Assembly (NCBI RefSeq): GCF_003626975.1
Contig: NZ_CP032616.1
Span: 2,728,001-2,792,000, forward strand
Source of the DNA: Pseudomonas sp. DY-1
GTDB taxonomy: Bacteria; Pseudomonadota; Gammaproteobacteria; Pseudomonadales; Pseudomonadaceae
Direction: 5' to 3'
Length of the DNA: 64,000 bases
Below are positions 18,204-26,414 of the stretch, one piece after another; position 1 is the stretch's first letter, and each line of letters begins with the position of its first letter. Position numbers and translations under genes: made by a program. The notes below the pieces were generated by a model. That model searched no databases, was not told the DNA's origin, and saw only the letters and a program-made list of their open reading frames with translations.

Positions 18204-18238
18204 CCTTCCTGGTGCGTTCCGCCCCGCGCCAGGAAGGG
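18204..18238 (+). terminator. Hairpin after small exported protein
   Basis: Ten-bp perfect stem CCCTTCCTGG / CCAGGAAGGG with a GC-rich 15-base loop, 18 bases after the stop codon. There is no clear T-run after it, so it is a weak or Rho-assisted terminator candidate. Confidence 0.45.
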
Positions 18239-18376
18239 AACAGGGCGCTTGAATTCTCTTCCGAAGCCAATACTCAACTCTTCTCCATCGCTCGAAAAAT
18301 CTGGTGGGAATTTCCCGCTGCCGGGATGGCTGTCGGCGCAGTAATTTAGCCGGCGGATCATTCTCGAGGGACGGCG

Positions 18377-19414
18377 ATGGACTCACTCACCCAGGCGGTG
18401 CTCGGCGCTACCATCCAGGGCGCGCTGCTCGGACGCTGGCAGGGGCGCAAGGCGCTGCTCTATGGCGCCATGCTCGGCACCTTGCCGGACCTGGACGTGG
18501 TGATCCGCTACACGGACGCGGTGGCGGCGATGACCTACCACCGTGGCTTCAGCCACTCCATCTTCGTGCTCAGTGCCCTGGCGGCACTACTGACCTTGCT
18601 GGTACGACGATGGCGCCCCAATCCGGGATATTCCACCCAACGCCTGTTCCTCACCCTCTGGCTGGTGCTGGTGACCCATCCCTTGCTGGACGCCTTCACC
18701 AGCTATGGCACCCAACTGCTCTGGCCGATGCAGACCCCACCCATCGCCTGGTCGAGCATCTTCATCATCGATCCGCTGTACACCCTGCCCCTTTTCGCAG
18801 CGGTGATCGGTGGACTGCTATTCGGACTACGCGAGCGCACCCCACGCCTGCCCGTGGCGGCGCTGGCACTGTCGAGCCTCTACCTGCTTTCAAGCCTGGG
18901 CGGCAAGTTCATGGCCGAACAGCGGGTTCATGAGGTGCTGGAACGGGAAGGCATCCGTCCGCAGGCCATCTTCAGCGCCCCGACGCCCTTCAACACACTG
19001 CTCTGGCGCGTCACCGTGCTGGACGGCGAGGACTATCACGAAGCGCTGGTCAGCTGGTTCGACCATGAGCCGCCCAGGCTCGAGCGCATCCCCCGCGGCA
19101 CCGACCTGGCCCGGCGCCTTCGGGATTCGCCACAACACGTACGCCTGGCCTGGTTTACCCACGGCATCCTGCGCTACGACCAGATCGACCAGATGCTGGT
19201 GGTCACCGACCTCCGCCTGGGCATGACCGGTTTCCATCCTTTCCGCTTCATCCTCGCGGAGCAACGCGACGGCCGCTGGCAACCGGTGGCGCAAGCGCGG
19301 CGCTGGCCGACGAGCCGGGGCGACCTGGCGCGCCTGAAGCTGCTATGGCAGCGGATCTGGCATGAGGATCAGGTGATTCCCTTATCCAGTTGGGCGGGAA
19401 TGCTGCAGCGCTAG
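18377..19414 (+). CDS. YdjM/DUF457-type inner membrane metal-dependent hydrolase
   Basis: A 345-residue membrane protein. The N-terminus [19 protein letters not shown], then [16 protein letters not shown] and [13 protein letters not shown], are the signature of the YdjM (DUF457) family, whose His and Asp residues suggest a metal site at the membrane. Four to five membrane segments lie in residues 1-190; the C-terminal 150 residues are soluble and carry [11 protein letters not shown] and [14 protein letters not shown]. The ATG at 18377 follows GAGGGACGGCG. The cellular role is not established. It stands alone between two hairpin-flanked units. Confidence 0.8.
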   Translation: MDSLTQAVLGATIQGALLGRWQGRKALLYGAMLGTLPDLDVVIRYTDAVAAMTYHRGFSHSIFVLSALAALLTLLVRRWRPNPGYSTQRLFLTLWLVLVTHPLLDAFTSYGTQLLWPMQTPPIAWSSIFIIDPLYTLPLFAAVIGGLLFGLRERTPRLPVAALALSSLYLLSSLGGKFMAEQRVHEVLEREGIRPQAIFSAPTPFNTLLWRVTVLDGEDYHEALVSWFDHEPPRLERIPRGTDLARRLRDSPQHVRLAWFTHGILRYDQIDQMLVVTDLRLGMTGFHPFRFILAEQRDGRWQPVAQARRWPTSRGDLARLKLLWQRIWHEDQVIPLSSWAGMLQR

Positions 19415-19532
19415 GGAATTTACTGAGTCGCGCCTCTCTCATGACGCTCGCACAGCGGCCGATAAACTCTCCAGCGCCACTGGTTGCTGGACTACCCTTG
19501 CCAGCATCGGGCCAATCCAGCGGGTACAGGAC

Positions 19533-21140
19533 ATGAAAATAAGACAGAAAATGGTCGCCTCCGGGGCAATCAGCGTCGTGGCCGCCGCCCTCCTGGGTGG
19601 CATCGGCTACTGGGGACAAACCGAGCTGGCCGACGCTCTGGCCGAGAACCAGCTCAGCGTCAGCGCACTGCGCAATCATCTGGAGGGCGACATGATGCAT
19701 GACGCCCTGCGCGCGGACGTTCTGGCCGCCCTGGTGGTGCAGCCGGGTGACCAGGCCGGCGCCGATCAGGTGCGCAATGACCTGCGCGAGCACAGTGAAT
19801 GGTTCCGCCGCACGCTCGGCGACAATGCCAAGCTGCCGCTCACGGCGGACATCCGCACCGCAATCGCCGAATCCCAGCCTGCCCTGGAAAGCTACATCGG
19901 CGAAGCCGAGCGGATCGTCAATCTCGCCCTGCGCGATCCGCAGGCGGCCCGTGCCGAACTGCCCTCCTTCGAGCGCAGTTTCGGCGAGCTGGAAGAGAAG
20001 AACGAAGCCCTCAGCAGCAAGATCGAATCCCACGCGGCCCAGACCCGCGCCGACGGCGAAGCTGCCGTCAGCAGTGCTGCCGCCTGGCTCGTCGGCGGCA
20101 TCCTGCTGGTGATCGGCCTGCTCTGCGTGGTCACCAGTCAATTGATGCGCGCCGTGCTACGGCCGCTGGAGAAGACCGTCGGCGTGGCGCGAGCCATCGC
20201 CCAGGGCAACCTGCTCACCCAGGTCAGCATCGACAGCGACGACGAGGCCGGCCAGTTGCAGCGGGCGCTGGCCGAGATGCAAGTCAACCTGCGCCAGATG
20301 ATCACCACCATCCGTAGCGAAAGCGAGGAGCTGCGCGGCACCGCGCACCGTCTCAGCAAAACCTCGCAAAGCATCGTGGATGGCGCCAGCGAGCAATCCG
20401 ACAGTGCCACCAGCATGGCCGCGGCCATGGAACAGATGATCACCAACATCGGCCAGATCGCCGAACACGCGCGCAATGCGCAGAATATTTCCGCCCAGTC
20501 GGAAGACCTCGCCGGCAGTGGCGGCAAGGTGATCCTCGGGGTGGTTGAAGGCATGAACCGCATTGCCGACGCGGTCAACCAGTCCTCCAGCACCATCACC
20601 GCGCTGGGCCAGTCGTCGGAGGAGATCCACTCCATCATCCAGGTGATCAAAGGCATCGCCGAACAGACCAACCTGCTGGCGCTGAACGCCGCCATCGAGG
20701 CCGCCCGCGCCGGGGAAGCCGGGCGGGGTTTCGCCGTGGTGGCGGACGAGGTACGCAACCTGGCGGCGCGCACCGCGCAGTCGACCCAGGAAATCACCGG
20801 GATGATCCAGCGCATCCGCGAGTCCACCCAGAACGCGGTGGACAGCATGCAGACAGGCGTGGAGCGGGTGCAGGATGGCGTCGGCCTGGCGCGCCAGGCG
20901 GGCGAGTCGATCAGCGAGATTCGCAGCGGCGCTCACCGTGCCGCAGAAGTGGTGGAGGAGATTTCCCACACCATCGGCGAGCAGTCCAAGGCCAGTAACG
21001 AAGTAGCCCAGCGCGTCGAACTGATCGCCCAGATGTCGCGCAACAACAGTCAGGCAATGCTGGACCTCGCCCAGGCCGCCGACCGCCTGGATGCCGTGGC
21101 CAGTTCGATGCAATCGTCGGTGGCGCGGTTTCAGATCTGA
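19533..21140 (+). CDS. Methyl-accepting chemotaxis protein
   Basis: A 535-residue chemoreceptor. First membrane segment about 8-28, periplasmic ligand domain about 30-180 (helical, four-helix-bundle length), second membrane segment about 181-204, HAMP about 206-258, then the cytoplasmic signalling coiled coil. The conserved hairpin tip is [19 protein letters not shown] followed by [15 protein letters not shown]. There is no C-terminal CheR-binding pentapeptide (it ends SVARFQI). The ligand cannot be predicted. Location about 2 kb from a steroid operon invites, but does not prove, a link to steroid taxis. The start ATG 19533 has only a modest CAGGA site. Confidence 0.93.
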   Translation: MKIRQKMVASGAISVVAAALLGGIGYWGQTELADALAENQLSVSALRNHLEGDMMHDALRADVLAALVVQPGDQAGADQVRNDLREHSEWFRRTLGDNAKLPLTADIRTAIAESQPALESYIGEAERIVNLALRDPQAARAELPSFERSFGELEEKNEALSSKIESHAAQTRADGEAAVSSAAAWLVGGILLVIGLLCVVTSQLMRAVLRPLEKTVGVARAIAQGNLLTQVSIDSDDEAGQLQRALAEMQVNLRQMITTIRSESEELRGTAHRLSKTSQSIVDGASEQSDSATSMAAAMEQMITNIGQIAEHARNAQNISAQSEDLAGSGGKVILGVVEGMNRIADAVNQSSSTITALGQSSEEIHSIIQVIKGIAEQTNLLALNAAIEAARAGEAGRGFAVVADEVRNLAARTAQSTQEITGMIQRIRESTQNAVDSMQTGVERVQDGVGLARQAGESISEIRSGAHRAAEVVEEISHTIGEQSKASNEVAQRVELIAQMSRNNSQAMLDLAQAADRLDAVASSMQSSVARFQI

Positions 21141-21623
21141 GGTTGACGCCCCATCTTCTGCCCCTCCGCGCTGAACTGGAACCACCCTCACCCCCACCCC
21201 TCTCCCGGAGGGCGAGGGGTGACTCGCGCCACATTTCTGAAGCAGACAGCGGCCTGAAACTGAGCACTCGAGGTGAGGCAGCGACTCCGCCCCTTCAGGT
21301 GGCCGAGCGGAATCGTTGTGCAGGGGGACGAGCGGCATGAATGCCGCGAGAGGCGTGCGGGGCCATGGATGGCCTAACTCTCCGTGCCCCCGGCGCAACG
21401 ATGGAAGGGAGGGCACCCGACGAAGTCGGGCCGGATGGTGGGGCAAGCGTTTGGGGTTACTTTTGCCGCGATTGGCAAAAGTGACTCGCCCGTAAAGGCG
21501 AAACAGAAAGCCGAAGCCCGCTCGGCAATGAACTGGAAACCAATCTCCAAGCCGACTCACACCGTGAACAACCAAAAGAAAACCCCGGCACTTGGCCGGG
21601 GTTTTCTTGGCAGCAACGGATTA
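21141..21623. repeat. Non-coding gap with two dispersed repeat types
   Basis: No credible gene here. Positions 21,183-21,226 carry a single CCCTCACCCCCACCCCTCTCCC hairpin related to the double-hairpin repeats at 8,383 and 9,688. Positions about 21,340-21,530 hold a different element with CCCGACGAAGTCGGG and the stem ACTTTTGCC/GGCAAAAGT (21,459-21,482) followed by GACTCGCCCGTAAAGGCG; this GGTTACTTTTGCC... type is, from memory, dispersed through many Pseudomonas genomes. An intrinsic terminator closes the gap at 21,577. Confidence 0.65.
21577..21608. terminator. Bidirectional intrinsic terminator
   Basis: AAGAAAACCCCGGC, loop ACTTG, GCCGGGGTTTTCTT: a GC-rich stem with A-run before and T-run after, so it works on both strands. 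It closes aroP (leftward, stop at 21,624) and any rightward transcript from the chemoreceptor side. Confidence 0.9.
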
Positions 21624-23039
21624 TCAACCCGCCTCGTATCCAGCGACCTTGCTGGCCTGGGCCTTGCCGCCCAGCTTCAGGCGGTAGCAGCCCCACATCA
21701 CCAGCAGCCAGACCGGGATGGCGTACACGGACACCTGGATGCCCGGGATCATCAGCATGATGCCGAGGATGAACAGCACGAAGGCCAGGCACAGGTAGTT
21801 GCCCATGGGGAACCAGAGCGCGCGGAAGCCGGTGCGGACACCGTCCCGGTCCATGCGCTGGCGGAACTTCAAGTGCGAGTAGCTGATCATCGCCCAGTTG
21901 ATCACCAAGGCAGCCACCACCAGAGACATCAGCAGCTCCAGGGCATTGTGCGGTACCACGTAGTTGACGATGACGGCCAGGAACGTCACCCCGGCCGACA
22001 CCAGCAGCGAGCGTACCGGTACACCACGCTTGTCGACCTTGGCGAGGGAACGCGGGGCGTCGCCCTGCTCGGCCAGGCCCAGCAGCATGCGGCCGTTGCA
22101 GTAGGTACCGCTGTTGTAGACCGACAACGCGGCGGTGAGCACCACGAAGTTCAGCAAGTGAGCAGCGGTATCGCTGCCGATAAGAGCGAATATCTTCACG
22201 AAGGGGCTGCCGCTGTAGGCGTCACCGGCGCTGTTGATGGATGCCAGCAGCGCATCCCAGGGGCTCAGCGAGAGCAGCACTACCAGGGCACCGACATAGA
22301 AGATCAGGATGCGGTAGATCACCTGGTTGATCGCCTTCGGGATCACCTGCTTGGGCTTGTCCGCCTCAGCTGCGGTGAAGCCAAGCATTTCCAGGCCACC
22401 GAAGGAGAACATGATGAAGGCCATGGCCATCACCAGGCCGCTGACGCCATTGGGGAAGAAGCCGCCATGGGCCCAGAGGTTGCTCACGGCCGCCTGCTCG
22501 CCGCCGCTTCCGCTGAACAACATCCAGCACCCCAGGACGATCATGCCGACGATGGCGACCACCTTGATCATGGCGAACCAGAATTCGGCTTCGCCGAACA
22601 GCTTCACGTTGGCCAGGTTGATGGCGTTCACCACCAGGAAGAACACCGCGGCGGTGGCCCAGGTGGGCACTTCCGGCCACCAGTAATGAATGTACTTGCC
22701 CACAGCGGTGAGCTCGCTCATGCCTACCAGGATGTAGAGCACCCAGCAGTTCCAGCCGGAAAGGAAGCCGGCGAATCCGCCCCAGTATTTGTGCGCGAAA
22801 TGGCTGAATGAGCCGGCAACCGGCTCTTCGACGATCATCTCGCCGAGCTGGCGCATGATCAGGAAGGCGATGAATCCGCAGATGGCATAGCCAAGGATCA
22901 TCGAAGGACCGGCGGACTTGAGCACCCCGGCGGAGCCGAGGAAAAGACCGGTGCCGATGGCGCCACCGAGGGCAATCAACTGGATGTGGCGATTCTTCAG
23001 GCCGCGTTTCAGCTCGCCTGAGTGTTGCATGTCACTCAT
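21624..23039 (-). CDS. aroP: Aromatic amino acid permease AroP
   Basis: A 471-residue APC-superfamily permease with twelve expected membrane helices. It shares with E. coli AroP, as remembered, the blocks LKRGLKNRHIQLIALGGAIG, EEPVAGSFSHFAHKYWG, SELTAVGKYI and SVYNSGTYCNGRMLLGLA. It would import Phe, Tyr and Trp with protons across the inner membrane. The gene lies next to maiA, which acts in tyrosine breakdown, and the two are probably related in function. A GC-rich hairpin (23,077-23,099) separates them. GABA or other amino acid permeases of the same family are less likely given the close AroP match. Confidence 0.88.
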   Translation of the reverse strand: MSDMQHSGELKRGLKNRHIQLIALGGAIGTGLFLGSAGVLKSAGPSMILGYAICGFIAFLIMRQLGEMIVEEPVAGSFSHFAHKYWGGFAGFLSGWNCWVLYILVGMSELTAVGKYIHYWWPEVPTWATAAVFFLVVNAINLANVKLFGEAEFWFAMIKVVAIVGMIVLGCWMLFSGSGGEQAAVSNLWAHGGFFPNGVSGLVMAMAFIMFSFGGLEMLGFTAAEADKPKQVIPKAINQVIYRILIFYVGALVVLLSLSPWDALLASINSAGDAYSGSPFVKIFALIGSDTAAHLLNFVVLTAALSVYNSGTYCNGRMLLGLAEQGDAPRSLAKVDKRGVPVRSLLVSAGVTFLAVIVNYVVPHNALELLMSLVVAALVINWAMISYSHLKFRQRMDRDGVRTGFRALWFPMGNYLCLAFVLFILGIMLMIPGIQVSVYAIPVWLLVMWGCYRLKLGGKAQASKVAGYEAG

Positions 23040-23076
23040 TGCGTCACCTTTTGTTGTTGTCGTGACGGGATTTCAC

Positions 23077-23099
23077 CCGCCGGACTTGTGGTCCGGCGG
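23077..23099. terminator. GC-rich hairpin between maiA and aroP
   Basis: CCGCCGGAC TTGTG GTCCGGCGG, a perfect 9-bp stem with no following T-run. It lies between maiA and aroP on the leftward transcript, and may reduce read-through or protect an mRNA end. Confidence 0.5.
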
Positions 23100-23126
23100 A
23101 GGTTTGCAAGGCAGGTGGGTAAACCT

Positions 23127-23792
23127 TTACTGCGCGTCTGGCTGTACCTCCGGAGCAGCATTCCTGAATGCTTCGAGGGCGTCGCAGCGCGCTGCGATAT
23201 CGAGGATGCGCGGATAGGCCGACAGGTCACAGTCGAAGCGTCGGGCGTTGTAGACCTGAGGCACCAGGCAGGCCTCCAGGTAACCCGGCCGGCTACCCAG
23301 GGAGAGCTTGCCGCCGAGGGGCTCCAGGCCCTTTTCCACAGCCGCTAGGCCGAGGGCGACCCAGTGGCGGTACCAAGCGTCCTTGGCCTCGTCTGCCACG
23401 CCCAGTTCGGCCTTGAGGTACTGCAGCACGCGCAGGTTGTTCAGCGGATGCACGTCGCAGGCGATATGCATGGCGAGGGAACGCACCAGCGCACGTTGGG
23501 CCGGATCAGCCGGCAGTAACGCCGGTACGGGGAAGACTTCATCGAGGTATTCGAGGATTGCCAGGGACTGTGCAATGCGGATTTCGCCACCAGCATTACC
23601 CGAATCCACCAGCAGTGGCAGGAGGCCTTGGGGGTTGAGATCGCGATAGGCCGCCTGGTGCTGCTGGCCACCATCCTTGACCAGGTGCACGGGTTCCTGG
23701 CGATAGGCCAGGCCCTTGAGGTTGAGGGCGATACGCACGCGGTACGCAGCGCTGGAGCGCCAGTACCCGTAGAGGGTGAGTTCAGTATTCAT
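23127..23792 (-). CDS. maiA: Maleylacetoacetate isomerase
   Basis: A 221-residue zeta-class glutathione transferase fold enzyme that converts maleylacetoacetate to fumarylacetoacetate in the homogentisate route of Phe/Tyr catabolism. The motif YGYWRSSAAYRVRIALNLKG (residues 7-26) holds the SSxxxRVRIAL active-site helix, and LNPQGLLPLLV and IAQSLAILEYLDE bind glutathione. The C-terminal domain has VPQVYNARRFDCDLS. The ATG at 23792 has only a poor ribosome site. Other genes of the pathway (hmgA, fahA, hpd) are not in the window. Its product fumarate also links to the fumarase in this region. Confidence 0.92.
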   Translation of the reverse strand: MNTELTLYGYWRSSAAYRVRIALNLKGLAYRQEPVHLVKDGGQQHQAAYRDLNPQGLLPLLVDSGNAGGEIRIAQSLAILEYLDEVFPVPALLPADPAQRALVRSLAMHIACDVHPLNNLRVLQYLKAELGVADEAKDAWYRHWVALGLAAVEKGLEPLGGKLSLGSRPGYLEACLVPQVYNARRFDCDLSAYPRILDIAARCDALEAFRNAAPEVQPDAQ

Positions 23793-24089
23793 GGCGTCGG
23801 GCCGATTTTTTGTTTGCGCCATCTCACTCTGGCAGCGCCTGGCGAACAAGGCGCGAGATTGCGCTTGGCGCGGCGCCGAACGGTCGATCCGGAAAGTTTT
23901 CCTTACGCCACCCCGGGTGTGTCGATACCGCCTGCCAGGCGCACCACTCGCGTAAGGATTTCTTGACGGGGCGTTCATCCAGGCTTCCAGGTGCGATCCC
24001 TCCTGGCCGACCAGCGGCGATAGGCAAGAAGTTCTGGCCTGTGCCATATGAAAGCAATGCGCCACCAATCCTCGCAGGGAAGCTGCCTG
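23793..24089. promoter_or_regulatory. Divergent promoter region of maiA and LuxR-type gene
   Basis: No gene is visible. A 9-bp perfect inverted pair, TCCTTACGC (23,900-23,908) and GCGTAAGGA (23,950-23,958), is spaced 50 bp apart and could be a looped or paired operator for either diverging gene. No confident core promoter could be chosen. Confidence 0.4.
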
Positions 24090-25187
24090 ATGCCGCACCT
24101 GAACGACCTGTACGACAACCTGGTTAACCTTTGCTACGAGTGCGTCCTCGACGAGGGCGCGTGGCGCTCGCTGCTGGAGGGGCTGGCGAGCGCGACCGGC
24201 CACCAGATGGGTGCCCTGTTGTTCGTCGACCAGCGCGACCAGCGACCGCAGGTCACCGCCATCAATCTGTGCGACCCGGCCAGCGTCGAGGCGTACAACG
24301 CTTACTACCACCAATACGACCCGGCCAAGGCGGTGCTGGTACCGCGCCCGGTGGGCAGTTGGTATCACGACCTGGAAGACCTCGGCCCGCAGCGCATTCG
24401 CCGCGACCCGTACTATCAGGAGTTTCACATCCCCTTCGGCATGAACAACATCTCCTGCATCAAGCTGCACGAGCAGGATGGCTCGGGCATCTACCTGTCT
24501 CTCCTGACTGCGGTGGGAGCGGCTTTGCCGGAGATGCTGCAGCGCGACCTACTGCAACGCCTGAGCCCTCACCTGCTGCGTGCGGCACGGATGAGCAATC
24601 GACTCCAGGAGCTGAAGCTGGACGTGGCACGCCGCGACCTGCTGCTGGAGCGCCATCCAGCGCCCGTCTGGCTGCTGAATGGCGAGGGGCGGGTACTGTT
24701 CTGCAATCGCGAGGCGGAACGACGCATAGGCCAGGCGGCCTTCGCTCTGCAGGACCGCCACGGACGCTTGCATGGCAAGACCCTGGACGGGCGCCTGCAA
24801 GCGCTCATCCGCCAAGCTACCGGGTCCGACGGCAAGCGCCGCGCTGGTTGGCTGAACCTGGCCGGCGATCCACCCGCTCGCCTGTTGGTGACGCCGGTCC
24901 CCGAAGCGTCCGGGCTGGCGCCCCGACGCAGCAGTCCCCTGGCAATGCTGGCACTGCTGGAAAACCGGCCAGGAAGCCAGTGGCTCGCCGATCTGTTCCA
25001 GCTCAGCCCAGCTGAGCAGCGTCTGGCCGAACTGCTCCTCCAGGGACTGACACCGGAGGCGTGCGCCGAGAAACTCAACGTCTCGATCAACACCGTGCGC
25101 ACGCAACTGCGCGCACTTTTCCGCAAGACCGAAACAGAACGCCAGGCGGAACTGGTCACCCTCCTCACTCGCTTGCAAGGGCTCTGA
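24090..25187 (+). CDS. LuxR-family transcriptional regulator
   Basis: A 365-residue regulator with a C-terminal LuxR/FixJ-type helix-turn-helix (FQLSPAEQRLAELLLQG, then NVSINTVRTQLRALFRKT). The first 200 residues resemble no autoinducer domain I recognise; residues about 195-300 contain a PAS-like stretch (HPAPVWLLNGEGRVLFCNREAERR). ATG 24090 is chosen because CAGGGAAG lies seven bases before it; an in-frame ATG at 24,048 has no ribosome site. It diverges from maiA and is followed 153 bp later by a methyltransferase gene on the same strand. The signal it senses is unknown. Confidence 0.85.
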   Translation: MPHLNDLYDNLVNLCYECVLDEGAWRSLLEGLASATGHQMGALLFVDQRDQRPQVTAINLCDPASVEAYNAYYHQYDPAKAVLVPRPVGSWYHDLEDLGPQRIRRDPYYQEFHIPFGMNNISCIKLHEQDGSGIYLSLLTAVGAALPEMLQRDLLQRLSPHLLRAARMSNRLQELKLDVARRDLLLERHPAPVWLLNGEGRVLFCNREAERRIGQAAFALQDRHGRLHGKTLDGRLQALIRQATGSDGKRRAGWLNLAGDPPARLLVTPVPEASGLAPRRSSPLAMLALLENRPGSQWLADLFQLSPAEQRLAELLLQGLTPEACAEKLNVSINTVRTQLRALFRKTETERQAELVTLLTRLQGL

Positions 25188-25340
25188 ATAGTGCTGTCCA
25201 GTCGTGCCGAAAGCACGATTTCATCTATATGGATGATTGCAGGCAGATAGCCATCAACTAAGGTTCAACTCGAAGTGAATATCTGCCTTCATCCCGCGTG
25301 ACGGGTCTAGGAATCCACGTCTGGCCAGAGGAGATGGCAA

Positions 25341-26237
25341 GTGGAAGAGATCAGTGATCCGGAAGAGTTGAACAAAGGCATAGAACAACAACAGCGACTT
25401 CACGACGAGCTGGAACAAATCAGGGCCGAACGTGAGCAGTTGCGCCTCGAGAAGCCGACGCCTCCCCGCGAGGCGGAGCCGCCACCGAGCAATATCCTGC
25501 CGTTTCCCTACCGTAAATTGCCGAGCCCAAGTCTGCGCTGCGGCAACGCCTTGCTGCAGGACTATCTCTATGGCGTGGAATCCGACGCTTTGCGCACCCT
25601 GCCGGAAGAGCGCACCCGCCAGTTGTTCGACTTCGCCACCGGCGCACCTGCGGCCCGTGCCCTGCGCTGCCGACGGCGCATGTTGGCCCGCGCCCTGGAT
25701 GACACCTGCCTGCGCGCCGGCAAGGCGGCTCGCATGCTGTGCATCTCCGGCGGTCATTTCCGCGAGGCGGAACTAGCCCGTGAACTGCGCCATGGACGCT
25801 TCGGCGAAATGATGGTGTTCGATGACGATGCGGCGCGCCTGGAAACCGTGCGCAGGAGCTATGGCGCGCTGGGCGTACTCACGCGTCACGGCACTCTGGA
25901 CCAGTTGCTGGCAGGCGAATGCGGATTCGAGGGCTACGACCTGGTGTACTCCGCCGGAGTCACCGAGTTGCTGGATGACCGCCGTAGCGAGCGCCTGGTG
26001 AATCGGCTGTTCCAGGCCTTGCGGCCGGGCGGACGCCTGTTGCTGGCCAACTTCCGTCCCGGGGTCAACGGCATTGGCTTCCTTGAGGGGCTGCTGGACT
26101 GGCGCCCGCAATACCGCCACGACGTGCAGATGCTCAGCCTGCTGGACGGCGTCGACTACAACCAGATCGCCTCGGCGCGCGTATTCCACGATATCGGTCA
26201 GCGCGTGGTGTTTCTGGAAGCAGTGAAGTACGGCTAA
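25341..26237 (+). CDS. Class I SAM-dependent methyltransferase, possibly PhcB/EF-type
   Basis: A 298-residue protein with a GTG start at 25341 behind GAGGAGATGGCAA. Residues 1-50 are a charged coiled coil (EEL..QQQRLHDELEQIRAER) and proline linker. The methyltransferase core has a degenerate motif I (MLCISGGHFREAEL), an acidic strand end (MVFDDD), YDLVYSAGVTELLDD, and RPGGRLLLANF followed by FLEGLLDWRPQYR. The last blocks recall enzymes that make 3-hydroxypalmitate methyl ester (PhcB and extracellular-factor synthases), but this is a recollection and the substrate is uncertain. Preceding it is a LuxR-type regulator gene. Confidence 0.72.
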   Translation: MEEISDPEELNKGIEQQQRLHDELEQIRAEREQLRLEKPTPPREAEPPPSNILPFPYRKLPSPSLRCGNALLQDYLYGVESDALRTLPEERTRQLFDFATGAPAARALRCRRRMLARALDDTCLRAGKAARMLCISGGHFREAELARELRHGRFGEMMVFDDDAARLETVRRSYGALGVLTRHGTLDQLLAGECGFEGYDLVYSAGVTELLDDRRSERLVNRLFQALRPGGRLLLANFRPGVNGIGFLEGLLDWRPQYRHDVQMLSLLDGVDYNQIASARVFHDIGQRVVFLEAVKYG

Positions 26238-26414
26238 GAGGATGGGCGTTGCGGGTCGGGTGCACCGAGCGCCAGCAATGTCAGGCCCCACGACTGTTCC
26301 GCTTGTGACGCCGAACCGGTGCGCATGGCGCACCCTACTGCTACCGATTGGCGTCGCCTTCTTCAGCCTGGGCGTGGGAGCGGATTCAGTCGCGATTGAA
26401 ATCGCTCCCACCAT
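26238..26414. repeat. Repeat-bearing gap with REP palindrome
   Basis: GTGGGAGCGGATTCAGTCGC and GCGATTGAAATCGCTCCCAC pair at 26,374-26,411, just after the ABC transporter stop. Upstream, GTCGGGTGCACCG and GGTGCGCATGGCGCACCCTAC are arms of another common Pseudomonas repeat. Converging genes end here, so the structure may also stop transcription. Confidence 0.65.
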
